DNA of 64,000 bases from JAEUMD01 sp964559355 (lineage in GTDB: Bacteria; Pseudomonadota; Alphaproteobacteria; Rhizobiales; Hyphomicrobiaceae), in contig CAZLHQ010000002.1 in NCBI GenBank assembly GCA_964559355.1, positions 4,012 through 68,011 on the forward strand, given 5' to 3'. Under the pieces are notes generated by a model, which searched no databases, was not told where the DNA came from, and worked only from the letters and a program-made list of their open reading frames with translations. Positions 42,652 through 51,314 of this stretch are shown here, in pieces; within the stretch, counting starts at the first letter, position 1, and each line of letters opens with the position of its first letter. Both the position numbers and the translations under genes were made by a program.

Positions 42652-44119
42652 GGCTTGCCACGATCGAGACAACCGAAATCCGCGATCCGTCGCCGGACTG
42701 CACATTTTGCTTGCCATTGCCGCGACAACGCTCGCGAGCGCTTTCTTCCCCGGCACGCCAAAAGCGGTGACGCAATCCGCTGCCGCCAGCGCGAAGCCTG
42801 CGTTGCAGCCGCTCATCGATGCGACCAAAGACGGCGAGACGCTGAGCCCACCTGCCGGAGTGTATGCGGGGCCTGTCGTCATCATGCGGCCTATCGTGCT
42901 CGACGGCAGCAACGGCGTGACCGTCGATGGCGGCGGCAAGGGCACCGTCGTTCACGTGCACACCAATGGCGCCACCGTCCGCAACATCAAGGTCGTCAAC
43001 TCCGGCGATCAGCACAACGACATCGACGCCGGCATCCGCATCGAAGGCAACTTCAATGTCGTCAAGGACAATGCCATCAGCGAAAGCCTGTTCGGCATCG
43101 ACCTGCAGGAAGCTCACAACAATCTCGTGCGCCGCAACACGATCGTTTCCAAATCGGATGTCGATCTCGGCGTCAAGGGCGATGCCGTGCGCTTGTGGTA
43201 CAGCCGCGACAACAAACTCGAGGAAAACAGGATCACCGGCAGCCGCGACTTCGTCGTCTGGTACTCGACGGGCAATACGATCTCGCACAACAACATCACG
43301 CAGGGCCGCTATGGCCTGCATTTCATGTATGCGCGCGACAACATCGTCGAAGACAACCACCTGGAGCGCAACTCGGTCGGCATTTCACTCATGTACGACG
43401 AAGGCGACATCGTACGCCGCAATCGCATTGTCCAGGCGCTTGGCGCGGCGGGGGTCGGCATCGGGCTCAAAGAAGCGAGCAATGTCGTCATTGTGGGCAA
43501 CGAAGTGCTTTACAATGCCGTCGGCATGGCCTTCGACATCACGCCATTCCAGCCCGACAGCAGCGTCCTCATCGCCGACAACACCATCGCCTTCAACGAC
43601 ATCGGCGTCTCCTTTCTTTCCGATCGCATCGGCAACATCTTCGAGGACAACCGTTTCTTGTCCAACACGCAGCACGTTGCCATGCGGCTGTTCGAATCCG
43701 CTGCCAAGGCCAGTTGGAAGGGCAACCACTGGGACGACTACGAGGGCTTCGATCGCAACCATGACGGCATCGGCGACAAGCCCTACGTGATGCGATCCTT
43801 CGCCGACCGGCTGTGGATGGATGTTCCCAGCGCCACCTTTTTCAAGGGCTCGCCCGCCCTCACCGCACTCGATTTCATCGAGCGCTTGGCCCCCTTCACC
43901 GAACCGTTGATGCTGTTGACGGATAGCCAGCCGCGCATGAGCCGCACGTTCGCGGCCCGCAAGGATCGCACGCTGCCATCAAAGTTGCCCTCGAGTGATG
44001 CCGACGAAGGGCCAGACGGTGGCCCCGCCGCCTCCGCAGCAAGCTCACCACCCCAAAAGGCCGGTCACGACATGACGCCTGACGGACGTATCGACCCCTT
44101 CGGACTTTACAAGAAATAG
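42641..44119 (+). CDS. nosD: NosD, periplasmic beta-helix protein for CuZ maturation
   Basis: NosD works with the NosF/NosY ABC transporter to assemble the CuZ centre of NosZ. The 492-residue protein has an N-terminal signal at about residues 18-42 and then a right-handed beta-helix built of CASH-type repeats. Recurring N-x-I-x-x-N and G-I-x-L turns, for example DNAISESLFGIDLQEAHNN and NNITQGRYGLHFMYARDN, run through about residues 80-360. The C-terminal tail from about residue 425 is Pro/Ser/Ala-rich and longer than needed for the fold. The start is a GTG at 42641, overlapping the nosB stop; no better start is visible. Confidence 0.93.
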   Translation: MPREACHDRDNRNPRSVAGLHILLAIAATTLASAFFPGTPKAVTQSAAASAKPALQPLIDATKDGETLSPPAGVYAGPVVIMRPIVLDGSNGVTVDGGGKGTVVHVHTNGATVRNIKVVNSGDQHNDIDAGIRIEGNFNVVKDNAISESLFGIDLQEAHNNLVRRNTIVSKSDVDLGVKGDAVRLWYSRDNKLEENRITGSRDFVVWYSTGNTISHNNITQGRYGLHFMYARDNIVEDNHLERNSVGISLMYDEGDIVRRNRIVQALGAAGVGIGLKEASNVVIVGNEVLYNAVGMAFDITPFQPDSSVLIADNTIAFNDIGVSFLSDRIGNIFEDNRFLSNTQHVAMRLFESAAKASWKGNHWDDYEGFDRNHDGIGDKPYVMRSFADRLWMDVPSATFFKGSPALTALDFIERLAPFTEPLMLLTDSQPRMSRTFAARKDRTLPSKLPSSDADEGPDGGPAASAASSPPQKAGHDMTPDGRIDPFGLYKK

Positions 44120-44134
44120 CCGGAGCGCCGCACG

Positions 44135-44935
44135 ATGGCATTTACAGACAAGGAAAAGGCAGCGCCAAAGCCAGTCAGTGGGCGCAAGCAGAAGGAGCGG
44201 CGCGCATTCTTGCTGTCGATCCTGCTTGGCGCGGGCACAGTCGCTGCGGCAATGGCGGGATACGTGCCGATCGTCTCGGGCTGGGTGAAGCGCTTGCGCC
44301 CACCCGGAGCGCTTCAAGAAAAGGAATTCCTGGCGTCCTGCATCAAGTGCGGCCAGTGCGTGCAGGTCTGCCCGGTCAACGCCATCAAGCTTGCCGACAT
44401 CACCGATGGCTTCGGCAACGGCGCTCCCTACATCACGGCTCGCGATCAAGCGTGCGATTTCTCGTGCGATGCCGTGCAATGCGTTCTTGCCTGCCCGACC
44501 GGGGCCTTGACGCACAGCATCGACAAGAAGGAGCAGGTGCGCATGGGGCTTGCCGTATTGGCGCGTCCAGATGCGTGTCTGGCGCGGCAAGGCAAGGGGT
44601 TCAAAGGCAAGGCGCGCGGCGATGCGTTCGCCGGCATGCACCGTTATGTGGATGTCGATCGCTGGAACCCGATCCCGATCGCCAGCCGCAATTACGATAC
44701 TGAGACGTGCGATCTGTGCGTGCGCGAGTGTCCTATCAAGGATGCCATCAGACTGGAACCGATGAGTGGCGACGCCAACGACAAGCGGCGCACGCCGGTC
44801 GTGCTCAAGGCGTGCGTCGGCTGCGGCATGTGCGAGATGATCTGCCCAGCAGAACCCGCCGCCATCGTTATCGAGGAGCGCAAAATGTGGCAGCAGGCCG
44901 ATGTCGAGCGCTTCATCTCGGGAGCCAGAGCATGA
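44135..44935 (+). CDS. nosG: NosG, NapG-like ferredoxin with four [4Fe-4S] sites
   Basis: NosG resembles NapG and is thought to take electrons from the membrane partner NosH in clade II nos systems. The 266-residue protein has four cysteine clusters: CIKCGQCVQVCP, CDFSCDAVQCVLACP, CDLCVRECP and CVGCGMCEMICP. The N-terminus E-R-R-A-F-L-L-S followed by a hydrophobic stretch at about residues 25-45 is a twin-arginine-type export signal, as in NapG. GGAGC precedes the ATG. Its stop overlaps the nosH start. Confidence 0.9.
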   Translation: MAFTDKEKAAPKPVSGRKQKERRAFLLSILLGAGTVAAAMAGYVPIVSGWVKRLRPPGALQEKEFLASCIKCGQCVQVCPVNAIKLADITDGFGNGAPYITARDQACDFSCDAVQCVLACPTGALTHSIDKKEQVRMGLAVLARPDACLARQGKGFKGKARGDAFAGMHRYVDVDRWNPIPIASRNYDTETCDLCVRECPIKDAIRLEPMSGDANDKRRTPVVLKACVGCGMCEMICPAEPAAIVIEERKMWQQADVERFISGARA

Positions 44936-46044
44936 ACGAGATCGACAAGTTCATCATTCCTGCGAAAGCGGCGGAGATCGACAGGAAGGCGGAGCAGAAG
45001 ATCGTCCATGACAACGCGATCAGCGCACCGGAACCGCTGTCCGAGCGCGAACGCACCTGCCGGCAGACGATGCGCGACCTTTACGAAGGATTGCGCACGA
45101 TGCTCGGCGCCGATCCCATCAAGCACGAAAAGAGCGAATGGACCGAGACGATGCGCTCGATCCATACATGGAAGATGACGCCCGAACAAAGAACGTTCCG
45201 GCGCGACCTCCTCTACAAGCACGAGAATACCAAGCCGACATTCGCCTGGCGCATGTGGCGTTGGCCGTCGATCATCATCATCAATCTTCTGTTCGTCGTA
45301 TCGTTCTGGTTTGACGTACAGCTGGTAGAAGGTTCACTCACGGCCTCACGTTTCGTCGGATTCCACATGGCCGACGTCAACTCCTCGCTGCAGGTGGTGC
45401 TCGCCTACAAGGAAATTCTCATCAATCTGTTGATCGGCACCGTCACGGTGATGTTCCTATGGTGGCTGGTTGGCGGGCGATCATTCTGCGCCTGGGCGTG
45501 CCCCTATCACTTGTTGTCCGAGCTTGCCGAGATGGTGCACTTGAAGCTGGTCCCCAAGGGCTGGGCGACAGACCAGCAACTCGACCGGCGCATGCGCACC
45601 GTGCTCTACGTCATCTTCGCGGCGCTGGCGCTCGTCACCGGCTACACGGTGTTCGATACCATCTCACCAGTCGGCATCCTGTCTCGCGCGCTGATCTATG
45701 GCGGCGGCATCGCCTTGTTGTGGGTTGGCGCTCTGCTTCTGATCGAGGTGTTCTTCGTTCGACGCTTCTGGTGCCGCTATGTCTGCCCGATCGGTCTCAC
45801 CTACGGCTTCGTGGGCGCAACGTCGCCGGTCAAGATCCAGTGGGACGCAACCAAGTGCCTGCATGAAGGCAACTGCCGGTCCGTCTGCCTCGTTCCACAT
45901 GTTCTGGAGATGACGATCAAGAACCGCGCGCACAAATCGGTCATGGAGGCGGGCCCCGACTGCACGCGCTGCGGCATGTGCCTGGAGGCGTGCCTGCCCG
46001 GCGCTCTCAGCATGAAGGTCAAGGGCGTTGGAGACATGCTGTGA
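44932..46044 (+). CDS. nosH: NosH, NapH-like membrane iron-sulphur protein
   Basis: NosH is related to NapH and the C-terminal part of NosR. With NosG it probably forms a quinol dehydrogenase that feeds NosZ. The 370-residue protein has a cytoplasmic N-terminal extension of about 105 residues, then four or five membrane segments. The membrane-edge motifs CAWACP and CRYVCP are present, as are two C-terminal iron-sulphur clusters (CLHEGNCRSVCLVP and CTRCGMCLEACLPG). The ATG at 44932 overlaps the nosG stop. The long N-terminal part is more than NapH usually has. No FMN-binding domain is present, so it is not NosR. Confidence 0.88.
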   Translation: MNEIDKFIIPAKAAEIDRKAEQKIVHDNAISAPEPLSERERTCRQTMRDLYEGLRTMLGADPIKHEKSEWTETMRSIHTWKMTPEQRTFRRDLLYKHENTKPTFAWRMWRWPSIIIINLLFVVSFWFDVQLVEGSLTASRFVGFHMADVNSSLQVVLAYKEILINLLIGTVTVMFLWWLVGGRSFCAWACPYHLLSELAEMVHLKLVPKGWATDQQLDRRMRTVLYVIFAALALVTGYTVFDTISPVGILSRALIYGGGIALLWVGALLLIEVFFVRRFWCRYVCPIGLTYGFVGATSPVKIQWDATKCLHEGNCRSVCLVPHVLEMTIKNRAHKSVMEAGPDCTRCGMCLEACLPGALSMKVKGVGDML

Positions 46045-46979
46045 TCATCATCAACCAGCTCACCAAGGCGTTTCGCCGGCACAAGGTGCTCGATGGGCTG
46101 TCGTTGTCGATCGCGGCGGGCGACCGGGTGGCGCTGGTCGGTGCCAATGGCGCCGGCAAGACTACGTTGATCCGCTGCCTGCTCGGCGAATACACCTATG
46201 ATGGCGAGTTGCTGGTTGAGGGACGCTCGCCGCGCCGGGACCGCCGCGAGGTTCTGAAGGATATCGGCTTCGTACCGCAACTGCCCCCGCCGCTGAAGAT
46301 GCCGGTCGCCGATCTGGTGCGCTTTGCCGCTGTCGTCAGCACCACCGAGCAAAGCCAGATCGTCGATGTGCTGTCCCGCCTCGGCCTCGATCTTGCCGAT
46401 GTCGCAGGAAAGCCTTTCGTCAAGTTGTCGGGCGGACAAAAGCAGAAGATCCTGGCGGCGATTGCGCTCGGCCGCGCATGCCGGCTCCTCATTCTCGACG
46501 AGCCGACCGCCAATCTCGATCCTGCCGCGCGCAAGGTGCTGTTTGATCTGCTCGCCGCCGAGCCAGAGCGCCCCATGCTGATCTCATCGCATCGCCTGGA
46601 GGAAGTCGTCGGTCTCGTCAATCGCGTCATCGAACTCGATCGTGGCAGGGTCGTGCTCGACCAGCGGATCGCAGCAGCAGGCGATCTTGCCACCCATCAC
46701 CACTGCCGCATCACCGCCAATCGCGTGGACGAGACCTTCACCCGCGCGCTTGCAAGCTGGGGATTTACAGCCAACGGCGACGGCACATCCTGGCACGGCG
46801 ACGTGGCCGGCGCCGATCGCCTTCGCTTCCTTGCCATGCTGACCCGCTTTGGCGGGCTCATCGCCGCGCTCGATCTGCAAGGCGAGAAGTCCGACGCAAG
46901 ACAGGGCCGCAGTACTGTTGTCACCCCAAAACAACCAGAGGAGCGAGGTGTCAGCGATGCCAATCAAAAATCGCTCTAG
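46041..46979 (+). CDS. nosF: NosF, ABC transporter ATP-binding protein
   Basis: NosF is the ATPase of the NosDFY complex that supports CuZ assembly. The 312-residue protein has Walker A GANGAGKT at about residues 34-41, the ABC signature LSGGQKQ near residue 132 and Walker B LLILDEP near residue 154. The start is a GTG at 46041 whose bases overlap the nosH stop; the frame extends upstream only inside nosH. The C-terminal 80 residues beyond the ATPase core may contact NosD or NosY. It overlaps nosL by 23 bp. Confidence 0.92.
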   Translation: MIIINQLTKAFRRHKVLDGLSLSIAAGDRVALVGANGAGKTTLIRCLLGEYTYDGELLVEGRSPRRDRREVLKDIGFVPQLPPPLKMPVADLVRFAAVVSTTEQSQIVDVLSRLGLDLADVAGKPFVKLSGGQKQKILAAIALGRACRLLILDEPTANLDPAARKVLFDLLAAEPERPMLISSHRLEEVVGLVNRVIELDRGRVVLDQRIAAAGDLATHHHCRITANRVDETFTRALASWGFTANGDGTSWHGDVAGADRLRFLAMLTRFGGLIAALDLQGEKSDARQGRSTVVTPKQPEERGVSDANQKSL

Positions 46980-47451
46980 ACTGCCGCTCCCCGGGCTTTT
47001 GACCGCGCTGGCGTTGCTGCTGGCCGCCTGTTCGCAGGAGCCGGCAACCGGCCCCGTCGAGATCCACTACGACCGTGACACCTGCGACTTCTGCCGCATG
47101 ATCATCTCCGATCCACGCTATGCCTCTCAGTTGCGCGGCGGTCCCGGGCACAAGGCCTACAAGTTCGACGACATCGGCGATGCATTGCTGTTTCTCGACC
47201 GGCAACCGTGGAAGGACGAAACCGACGTCGAATTCTGGGTCATGGACGTGGAGAAGGGAAAGACCTGGCTCGACGCTCGCAAGGCCTTCTACAGGGATGG
47301 AATGCAGAGCCCGATGGCGCACGGCTTTGGCGCCTACCCCGATCAACGTCCCGGTACGGTGCCATATCAGACTATGAAGGAGCAGGCGGCAAAGCGCGCC
47401 TCGCGCGTTTATTGCTTGCCGGAAAGCGAAGGACTGTTGCGCCGTGACTGA
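46957..47451 (+). CDS. nosL: NosL, copper-chaperone lipoprotein
   Basis: NosL is a periplasm-facing lipoprotein that binds Cu(I) and supplies copper to the NosDFY machinery for NosZ. The 164-residue protein has a lipobox L-A-A-C with Cys25 as the lipidated residue. The copper-binding motif CDFCRM follows at residues 43-48. The G-H-K-A-Y-K-F-D-D-I segment and a PMAHGFGAY loop near residue 122 are also typical. The ATG at 46957 lies inside the nosF end, with nosY starting 8 bp before its stop. In many clusters nosL follows nosY; here it precedes it. Confidence 0.94.
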   Translation: MPIKNRSRLPLPGLLTALALLLAACSQEPATGPVEIHYDRDTCDFCRMIISDPRYASQLRGGPGHKAYKFDDIGDALLFLDRQPWKDETDVEFWVMDVEKGKTWLDARKAFYRDGMQSPMAHGFGAYPDQRPGTVPYQTMKEQAAKRASRVYCLPESEGLLRRD

Positions 47452-48271
47452 GCTCATCCAGACCATTCGCCTGGACATTTCCGAATCGCTTCGCGCCCGG
47501 TGGTTCCTTGTCTATGTCCTGGTGTTCGGCGGGCTTGTGGCCCTGCTGTTCGGCTTTGGCCTGGCTGAATCGCGCGTGCTGGGCTTTACCGGCCTTTCCC
47601 GCCTGCTGGTCACCTTCATCCAGCTTTCGTTGGCGATCCTGCCGGTGTTCGTGCTGATCTCCACCGTGCGCTCACTGGCCGGCGATCGCGAAGCCGGCGT
47701 GCTCGAATATATGCTGTCGTTGCCGGTGCCGCTCAGCTCCTGGTATTGGGGCCGCTTCATCGGCCGCTTCATCATCGTCTTCCTGCCGGTGTTCGCGGCG
47801 ATGGCTGCCGCCGTCGTCTATGGCGCAGCGATCGGCGTGGCGATCCCGTGGAGCCAGTTCCTTTTCTACACCGCGCTTCTGGTGTCACTTGCCACCTGCT
47901 TCCTTGGCCTCGGCTTCCTGATTTCATCGCTGGCGCGCGCAGTCGATGTGGCCCAGGGCCTCGCCTTCCTGATCTGGCTGACGCTGGTGCTATTCCTCGA
48001 TCTGATCCTGCTCGGCATGCTCATCAAGGGGCAGGCGTCGATCGGGCTGATCGTCGGCATCGCTCTCGCCAATCCGCTGCAGGCCTTCCGCGCCGCCGCC
48101 ATGATGCTGTTCGATGCCGAGCTGGTGATGCTGGGCCCCTCGGCCTTCGTCATTCTCGATAGCTTCGGCTACAGGGGCTATCTCGCCTGGGCGCTGCTCT
48201 ATCCGCTTGCGCTCGGGCTGGTGTTCGGCGCCATCGGGTATTTTGTTTTCAAGAGCCGCGATCTGCCGTGA
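47444..48271 (+). CDS. nosY: NosY, ABC transporter membrane protein
   Basis: NosY is the membrane subunit of the NosDFY complex. The 275-residue protein has six hydrophobic segments, at about residues 20-42, 55-80, 102-130, 140-165, 172-195 and 245-270. The S-T-V-R-S-L-A-G-D-R-E-A-G segment near residue 72 is typical of this transporter group. It starts at a GTG (47444) overlapping the nosL stop. It is the last clear nos gene; the prenyltransferase starts 66 bp later. Confidence 0.9.
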   Translation: MTELIQTIRLDISESLRARWFLVYVLVFGGLVALLFGFGLAESRVLGFTGLSRLLVTFIQLSLAILPVFVLISTVRSLAGDREAGVLEYMLSLPVPLSSWYWGRFIGRFIIVFLPVFAAMAAAVVYGAAIGVAIPWSQFLFYTALLVSLATCFLGLGFLISSLARAVDVAQGLAFLIWLTLVLFLDLILLGMLIKGQASIGLIVGIALANPLQAFRAAAMMLFDAELVMLGPSAFVILDSFGYRGYLAWALLYPLALGLVFGAIGYFVFKSRDLP

Positions 48272-48337
48272 CGCGCCAGAGGATGACAGATCCCACACGA
48301 CGAGAACGACGAGACTGCGACCAAACAGGAGCCTTGC

Positions 48338-49261
48338 TTGAGTGAACCGACACTGGAACGCTTTCATGGCCGGACCCCTATCAACAAGCTGGCCACCGTC
48401 CTGGCGGCGACGCGGCCGGCGTTCCTTACCGCATCGATCCTACCGGTTCTCGCCGCGGGAGCACTCGCGGCTCACACAAGTGCATCGGGCATTGCCATTC
48501 ATCTGCTGGTTCTGGCCACGATCAACATTGCGCTGATCCACGCCGGCGCCAACATCCTCAACGACTATTTCGATGCGGTCAGCGGCAACGACGCGGTCAA
48601 CACCGGTTTCGTGCATCCCTTCTCGGGCGGCAGCCGCTTCATTCAGAACGACGTCTTGAGTGAGCGAGATGCGTTGCGCATCGGCGTCGTGCTGATGGTC
48701 TGCGGCGCGCTACTGGGGTTGGCGTTTGTCTGGATCACCGGACCGGCACTGCTCGCCATCGGCGTCGCCGGAACGCTGCTTGCCATCACCTACTCCTCCC
48801 CACCGTGCCTGGCGTGCCGCGGCCTCGGCGATCTCGTCATCGGCATCTGCTTCGGGTTGCTTCCTGTTGCCGGAACAAGCCTCATTCTCACCGGTACGAT
48901 CCCGCCCGAGGCTTGGTGGCTTGGCGCCGTGATTGCTTGCTTCGTCGCCGCGATCTTATGGGTCAACTCGATCCCCGACATTCCGGCGGACCGCAGCGTC
49001 GGCAAAATGACGCTGCCGGCACGGCTTGGCGCATCGGCCGCCGCGCTGGTGCTGCCTATGTGGTTTGCAGCCGGATTTCTCATCCTGCTCGTCTCGCCAC
49101 TGCCCAAGGTGTCGTGGATTTCACTTGCGGGCGCCATACCCGCTTTGCTCGCTTCCAGGGCGGCAATAGCAGGCGCGTTATCGGCAGCGATGCCGTTGAC
49201 CATTCTCACGCACGCCGTGGTCTGCATTCTGCTGATCGCCGGCCTCGCTTGGTCAGGATAG
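48338..49261 (+). CDS. UbiA/MenA-type prenyltransferase
   Basis: This 307-residue membrane protein belongs to the UbiA superfamily, which transfers prenyl chains to aromatic acceptors in quinone or haem synthesis. The first Asp-rich motif is NDYFD near residue 76, and the second is DIPADRS near residue 215. Both bind prenyl diphosphate through magnesium. About eight to nine membrane segments are present. The motifs look closest to MenA-like enzymes (dihydroxynaphthoate polyprenyltransferase), but the acceptor cannot be fixed from sequence. The start is a TTG at 48338 with AGGAGC just upstream. It follows nosY after 66 bp and may be co-transcribed. Confidence 0.85.
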   Translation: MSEPTLERFHGRTPINKLATVLAATRPAFLTASILPVLAAGALAAHTSASGIAIHLLVLATINIALIHAGANILNDYFDAVSGNDAVNTGFVHPFSGGSRFIQNDVLSERDALRIGVVLMVCGALLGLAFVWITGPALLAIGVAGTLLAITYSSPPCLACRGLGDLVIGICFGLLPVAGTSLILTGTIPPEAWWLGAVIACFVAAILWVNSIPDIPADRSVGKMTLPARLGASAAALVLPMWFAAGFLILLVSPLPKVSWISLAGAIPALLASRAAIAGALSAAMPLTILTHAVVCILLIAGLAWSG

Positions 49262-49293
49262 GAAACAAGCCGATGCGCCACCTGCTGCCCGCG

Positions 49294-50004
49294 TTAACGT
49301 CGGGGCATCGCCGTAGAGCCTGGGTTCGCCCCAAGCGCCTGTTGCGACTTGAGGCGCATGGCTTTGAGCAGCAGCATCGCGTCCGCCGATTCCCAATCGA
49401 CTGCGCCCTCGATGCGGCCGAGCTCGCGCCCCGCCTCGTCGATCAGGATCGACGTCGGCGCCCCCTGCACGCCGAGCGCCTTGGCGGCGGCCATGTTGGC
49501 ATCGAGCAGAACCGGCAAATCGTCGAGGCCCAGGACTTTGAGGAACGCGAGGGCGTCGGCAGAAGCCTTGTCGATGCTGAGTGTCACGATATCGATGCCG
49601 GTTGGCGCGAGCCGATCGCGCAAACGCGCCAACGCCGGCATTTCCTGACGGCATGGTGCACACCAGCTGGCCCAGATGTTGAGCAGCACCATGCGCCCGG
49701 CCCAGGGCTCGAGCGAGGTGTGCCTTCCGGCGCGGTCCAACACGTCGACGGGCGGCAACGCATTGAGTGTTTCGGCGAACTTGAACTTGCGCATCGCGCC
49801 TTGCGCCAGTCGCGCGAGCATGGCGCGATCGGCAAGCACGCTGGAGTCGTGAGCTGCGGCAACGTGCTCGCCCTGCTCGGCGCATGCGGGCGCCGCCATC
49901 GCCATCACGGCAACGAGCAGCGCCAGCGGCTTCACGCAATGGCGACTGCTGCGCATTTTCCGGAAGTGAAAGCGGCGCGGCATGCTGGTTTCGGATTGGC
50001 TCAT
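49294..50004 (-). CDS. TlpA/ResA-like periplasmic thioredoxin
   Basis: This protein of about 236 residues has an N-terminal signal or anchor with its hydrophobic part at about residues 25-40. A thioredoxin fold carries the redox motif WCAPC in IWASWCAPCRQEMPAL. The cis-proline follows in GAPTSIL. Such proteins keep cysteines of cytochrome c or copper sites reduced in the periplasm, which would suit the neighbouring island. However, the gene is convergent with the prenyltransferase and has no nos-type box. The start is uncertain: an ATG at 50004 is used, and later in-frame ATGs at 49983 and 49956 also leave a signal peptide. Confidence 0.87.
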   Translation of the reverse strand: MSQSETSMPRRFHFRKMRSSRHCVKPLALLVAVMAMAAPACAEQGEHVAAAHDSSVLADRAMLARLAQGAMRKFKFAETLNALPPVDVLDRAGRHTSLEPWAGRMVLLNIWASWCAPCRQEMPALARLRDRLAPTGIDIVTLSIDKASADALAFLKVLGLDDLPVLLDANMAAAKALGVQGAPTSILIDEAGRELGRIEGAVDWESADAMLLLKAMRLKSQQALGANPGSTAMPRR

Positions 50005-50102
50005 GCCGCTTATTCTTTCAGGCGTCCCGCGATCCTGCAATGCGCACTCGGTCGCTCCTCCGTCACCCCTATAGGGCCCTACAGTGAATGTGTGAGGCTA
50101 TC

Positions 50103-50909
50103 ATGATCCACTCAGCACCTATCTTCGTCATTCTACGACGCATGCTTGCTGCGGCATGCGTCACGATAGCAATTGCCATGGCTTTGCCACCGCAGCCCGC
50201 GCACGCCCATTCGCTGCCGCGCGGCGATTGCGACGCGCCAAAGCCGGTCACGGATTTGCGACATTGTACTTTTGTCGGTCGCAGAATGGGGGGCATCGAT
50301 CTGCACGGCGCAGATCTCTCGCGCGTCGATTTTTCAAACGCCGTCATGATCGGCTGCGACCTGATTGGAGCAACGCTTCGCGGCGCCAACTTGAAGTGGG
50401 CGGACATGTCGGGGTGCAAGGCCCTGCGCGCCGACTTCACCGGCTCCGATCTTTTCCATACCCGGCTCAATCGCGCCGACATTTCCGGCTCGCGGCTGGT
50501 CAGCAGCTTCATGTTTGGCACCGACATGAACGAAGTGCTCGCCGACGATGTCGATTTCAAGGGCGCGCACATGAAGGACATACTGATGGAGAACGGCCGC
50601 ATGCAGCGCGCCGACCTCACCGGCGTCTATATGCTGCGCGGCGCCATTCTCGGCTCCGACCTGCGCTGGAGCAAGCTCGTCGGAGCGGAAATGACGGGAG
50701 CCAGTGCCGAGGAGGTCAATTTCTCGGGCGCCGATTTGTCCAAGGTGCGGCTGCGTGGCGCGCGGCTCGTGTCGACGACGTTTGTCGGAGCCAATCTGGA
50801 AAGTGCCGATTTCGAGAACGCCCATTTCGAGAAGACGGATTTCCGCGGCGCGCAAAATATTCCACCCAACGTTGCCAATCGTCTCTCACAGCGCTGGCAC
50901 GCGGATTGA
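50103..50909 (+). CDS. Secreted pentapeptide-repeat protein
   Basis: This 268-residue protein has a signal peptide ending near residue 34 (AHA). From about residue 55 to 262 the chain is a run of pentapeptide repeats of the A-(D/N)-L-x-x type, for example LHGADLSRVDFSNA and GANLKWADMSG. These form a right-handed four-sided helix. Secreted proteins of this kind are common and mostly uncharacterised; no gyrase-protection features can be inferred. TGAGG lies about six bases before the ATG at 50103. An ATG at 50088 in the same frame is an alternative. Confidence 0.87.
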   Translation: MIHSAPIFVILRRMLAAACVTIAIAMALPPQPAHAHSLPRGDCDAPKPVTDLRHCTFVGRRMGGIDLHGADLSRVDFSNAVMIGCDLIGATLRGANLKWADMSGCKALRADFTGSDLFHTRLNRADISGSRLVSSFMFGTDMNEVLADDVDFKGAHMKDILMENGRMQRADLTGVYMLRGAILGSDLRWSKLVGAEMTGASAEEVNFSGADLSKVRLRGARLVSTTFVGANLESADFENAHFEKTDFRGAQNIPPNVANRLSQRWHAD

Positions 50910-50985
50910 CGCCCGAAATCACGAGGGCGATAATTCAGGGGCGGCAGCCGGAACTTGCTTTTCGCTCTCATAACAATGAGTTGCA

Positions 50986-51076
50986 TGGCGGAGACGGAGG
51001 GATTCGAACCCTCGATACGGTTTTGCCGTATAACGCTTTAGCAAAGCGCCGCCTTCAGCCACTCGGCCACGTCTCC
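50986..51076 (-). tRNA. tRNA-Ser (anticodon GCU)
   Basis: On the minus strand the acceptor arms GGAGACG and CGTCTCC pair over seven bases, followed by discriminator G and an encoded CCA. The anticodon stem-loop reads CGCTTTGCTAAAGCG with GCT as anticodon. A long variable arm (TATACGG/CCGTATC) and GGTTCGAATCC T-loop mark a class II serine tRNA reading AGC and AGU codons. Confidence 0.96.
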
Positions 51077-51314
51077 CTGCCAAGCGACCGTATAAGGGGG
51101 GCCAACCGTGATTGCAAGCCGACTGCTCGGTGTGCATGCACATGCTCATGCACAGCTGATGATTCCGGGTTGTAAGCGCCCTACAGGGTCTGAATTGCCT
51201 TGCGGCAAGCGCGCCGGCCACGACCAGGCGATCCAGCGCCACACAATCGCGGCCATACTGTCGCCGTTGTGTGATCTGATGGCACACGACCGTCGCCAGC
51301 AAGGAATTTACCCG

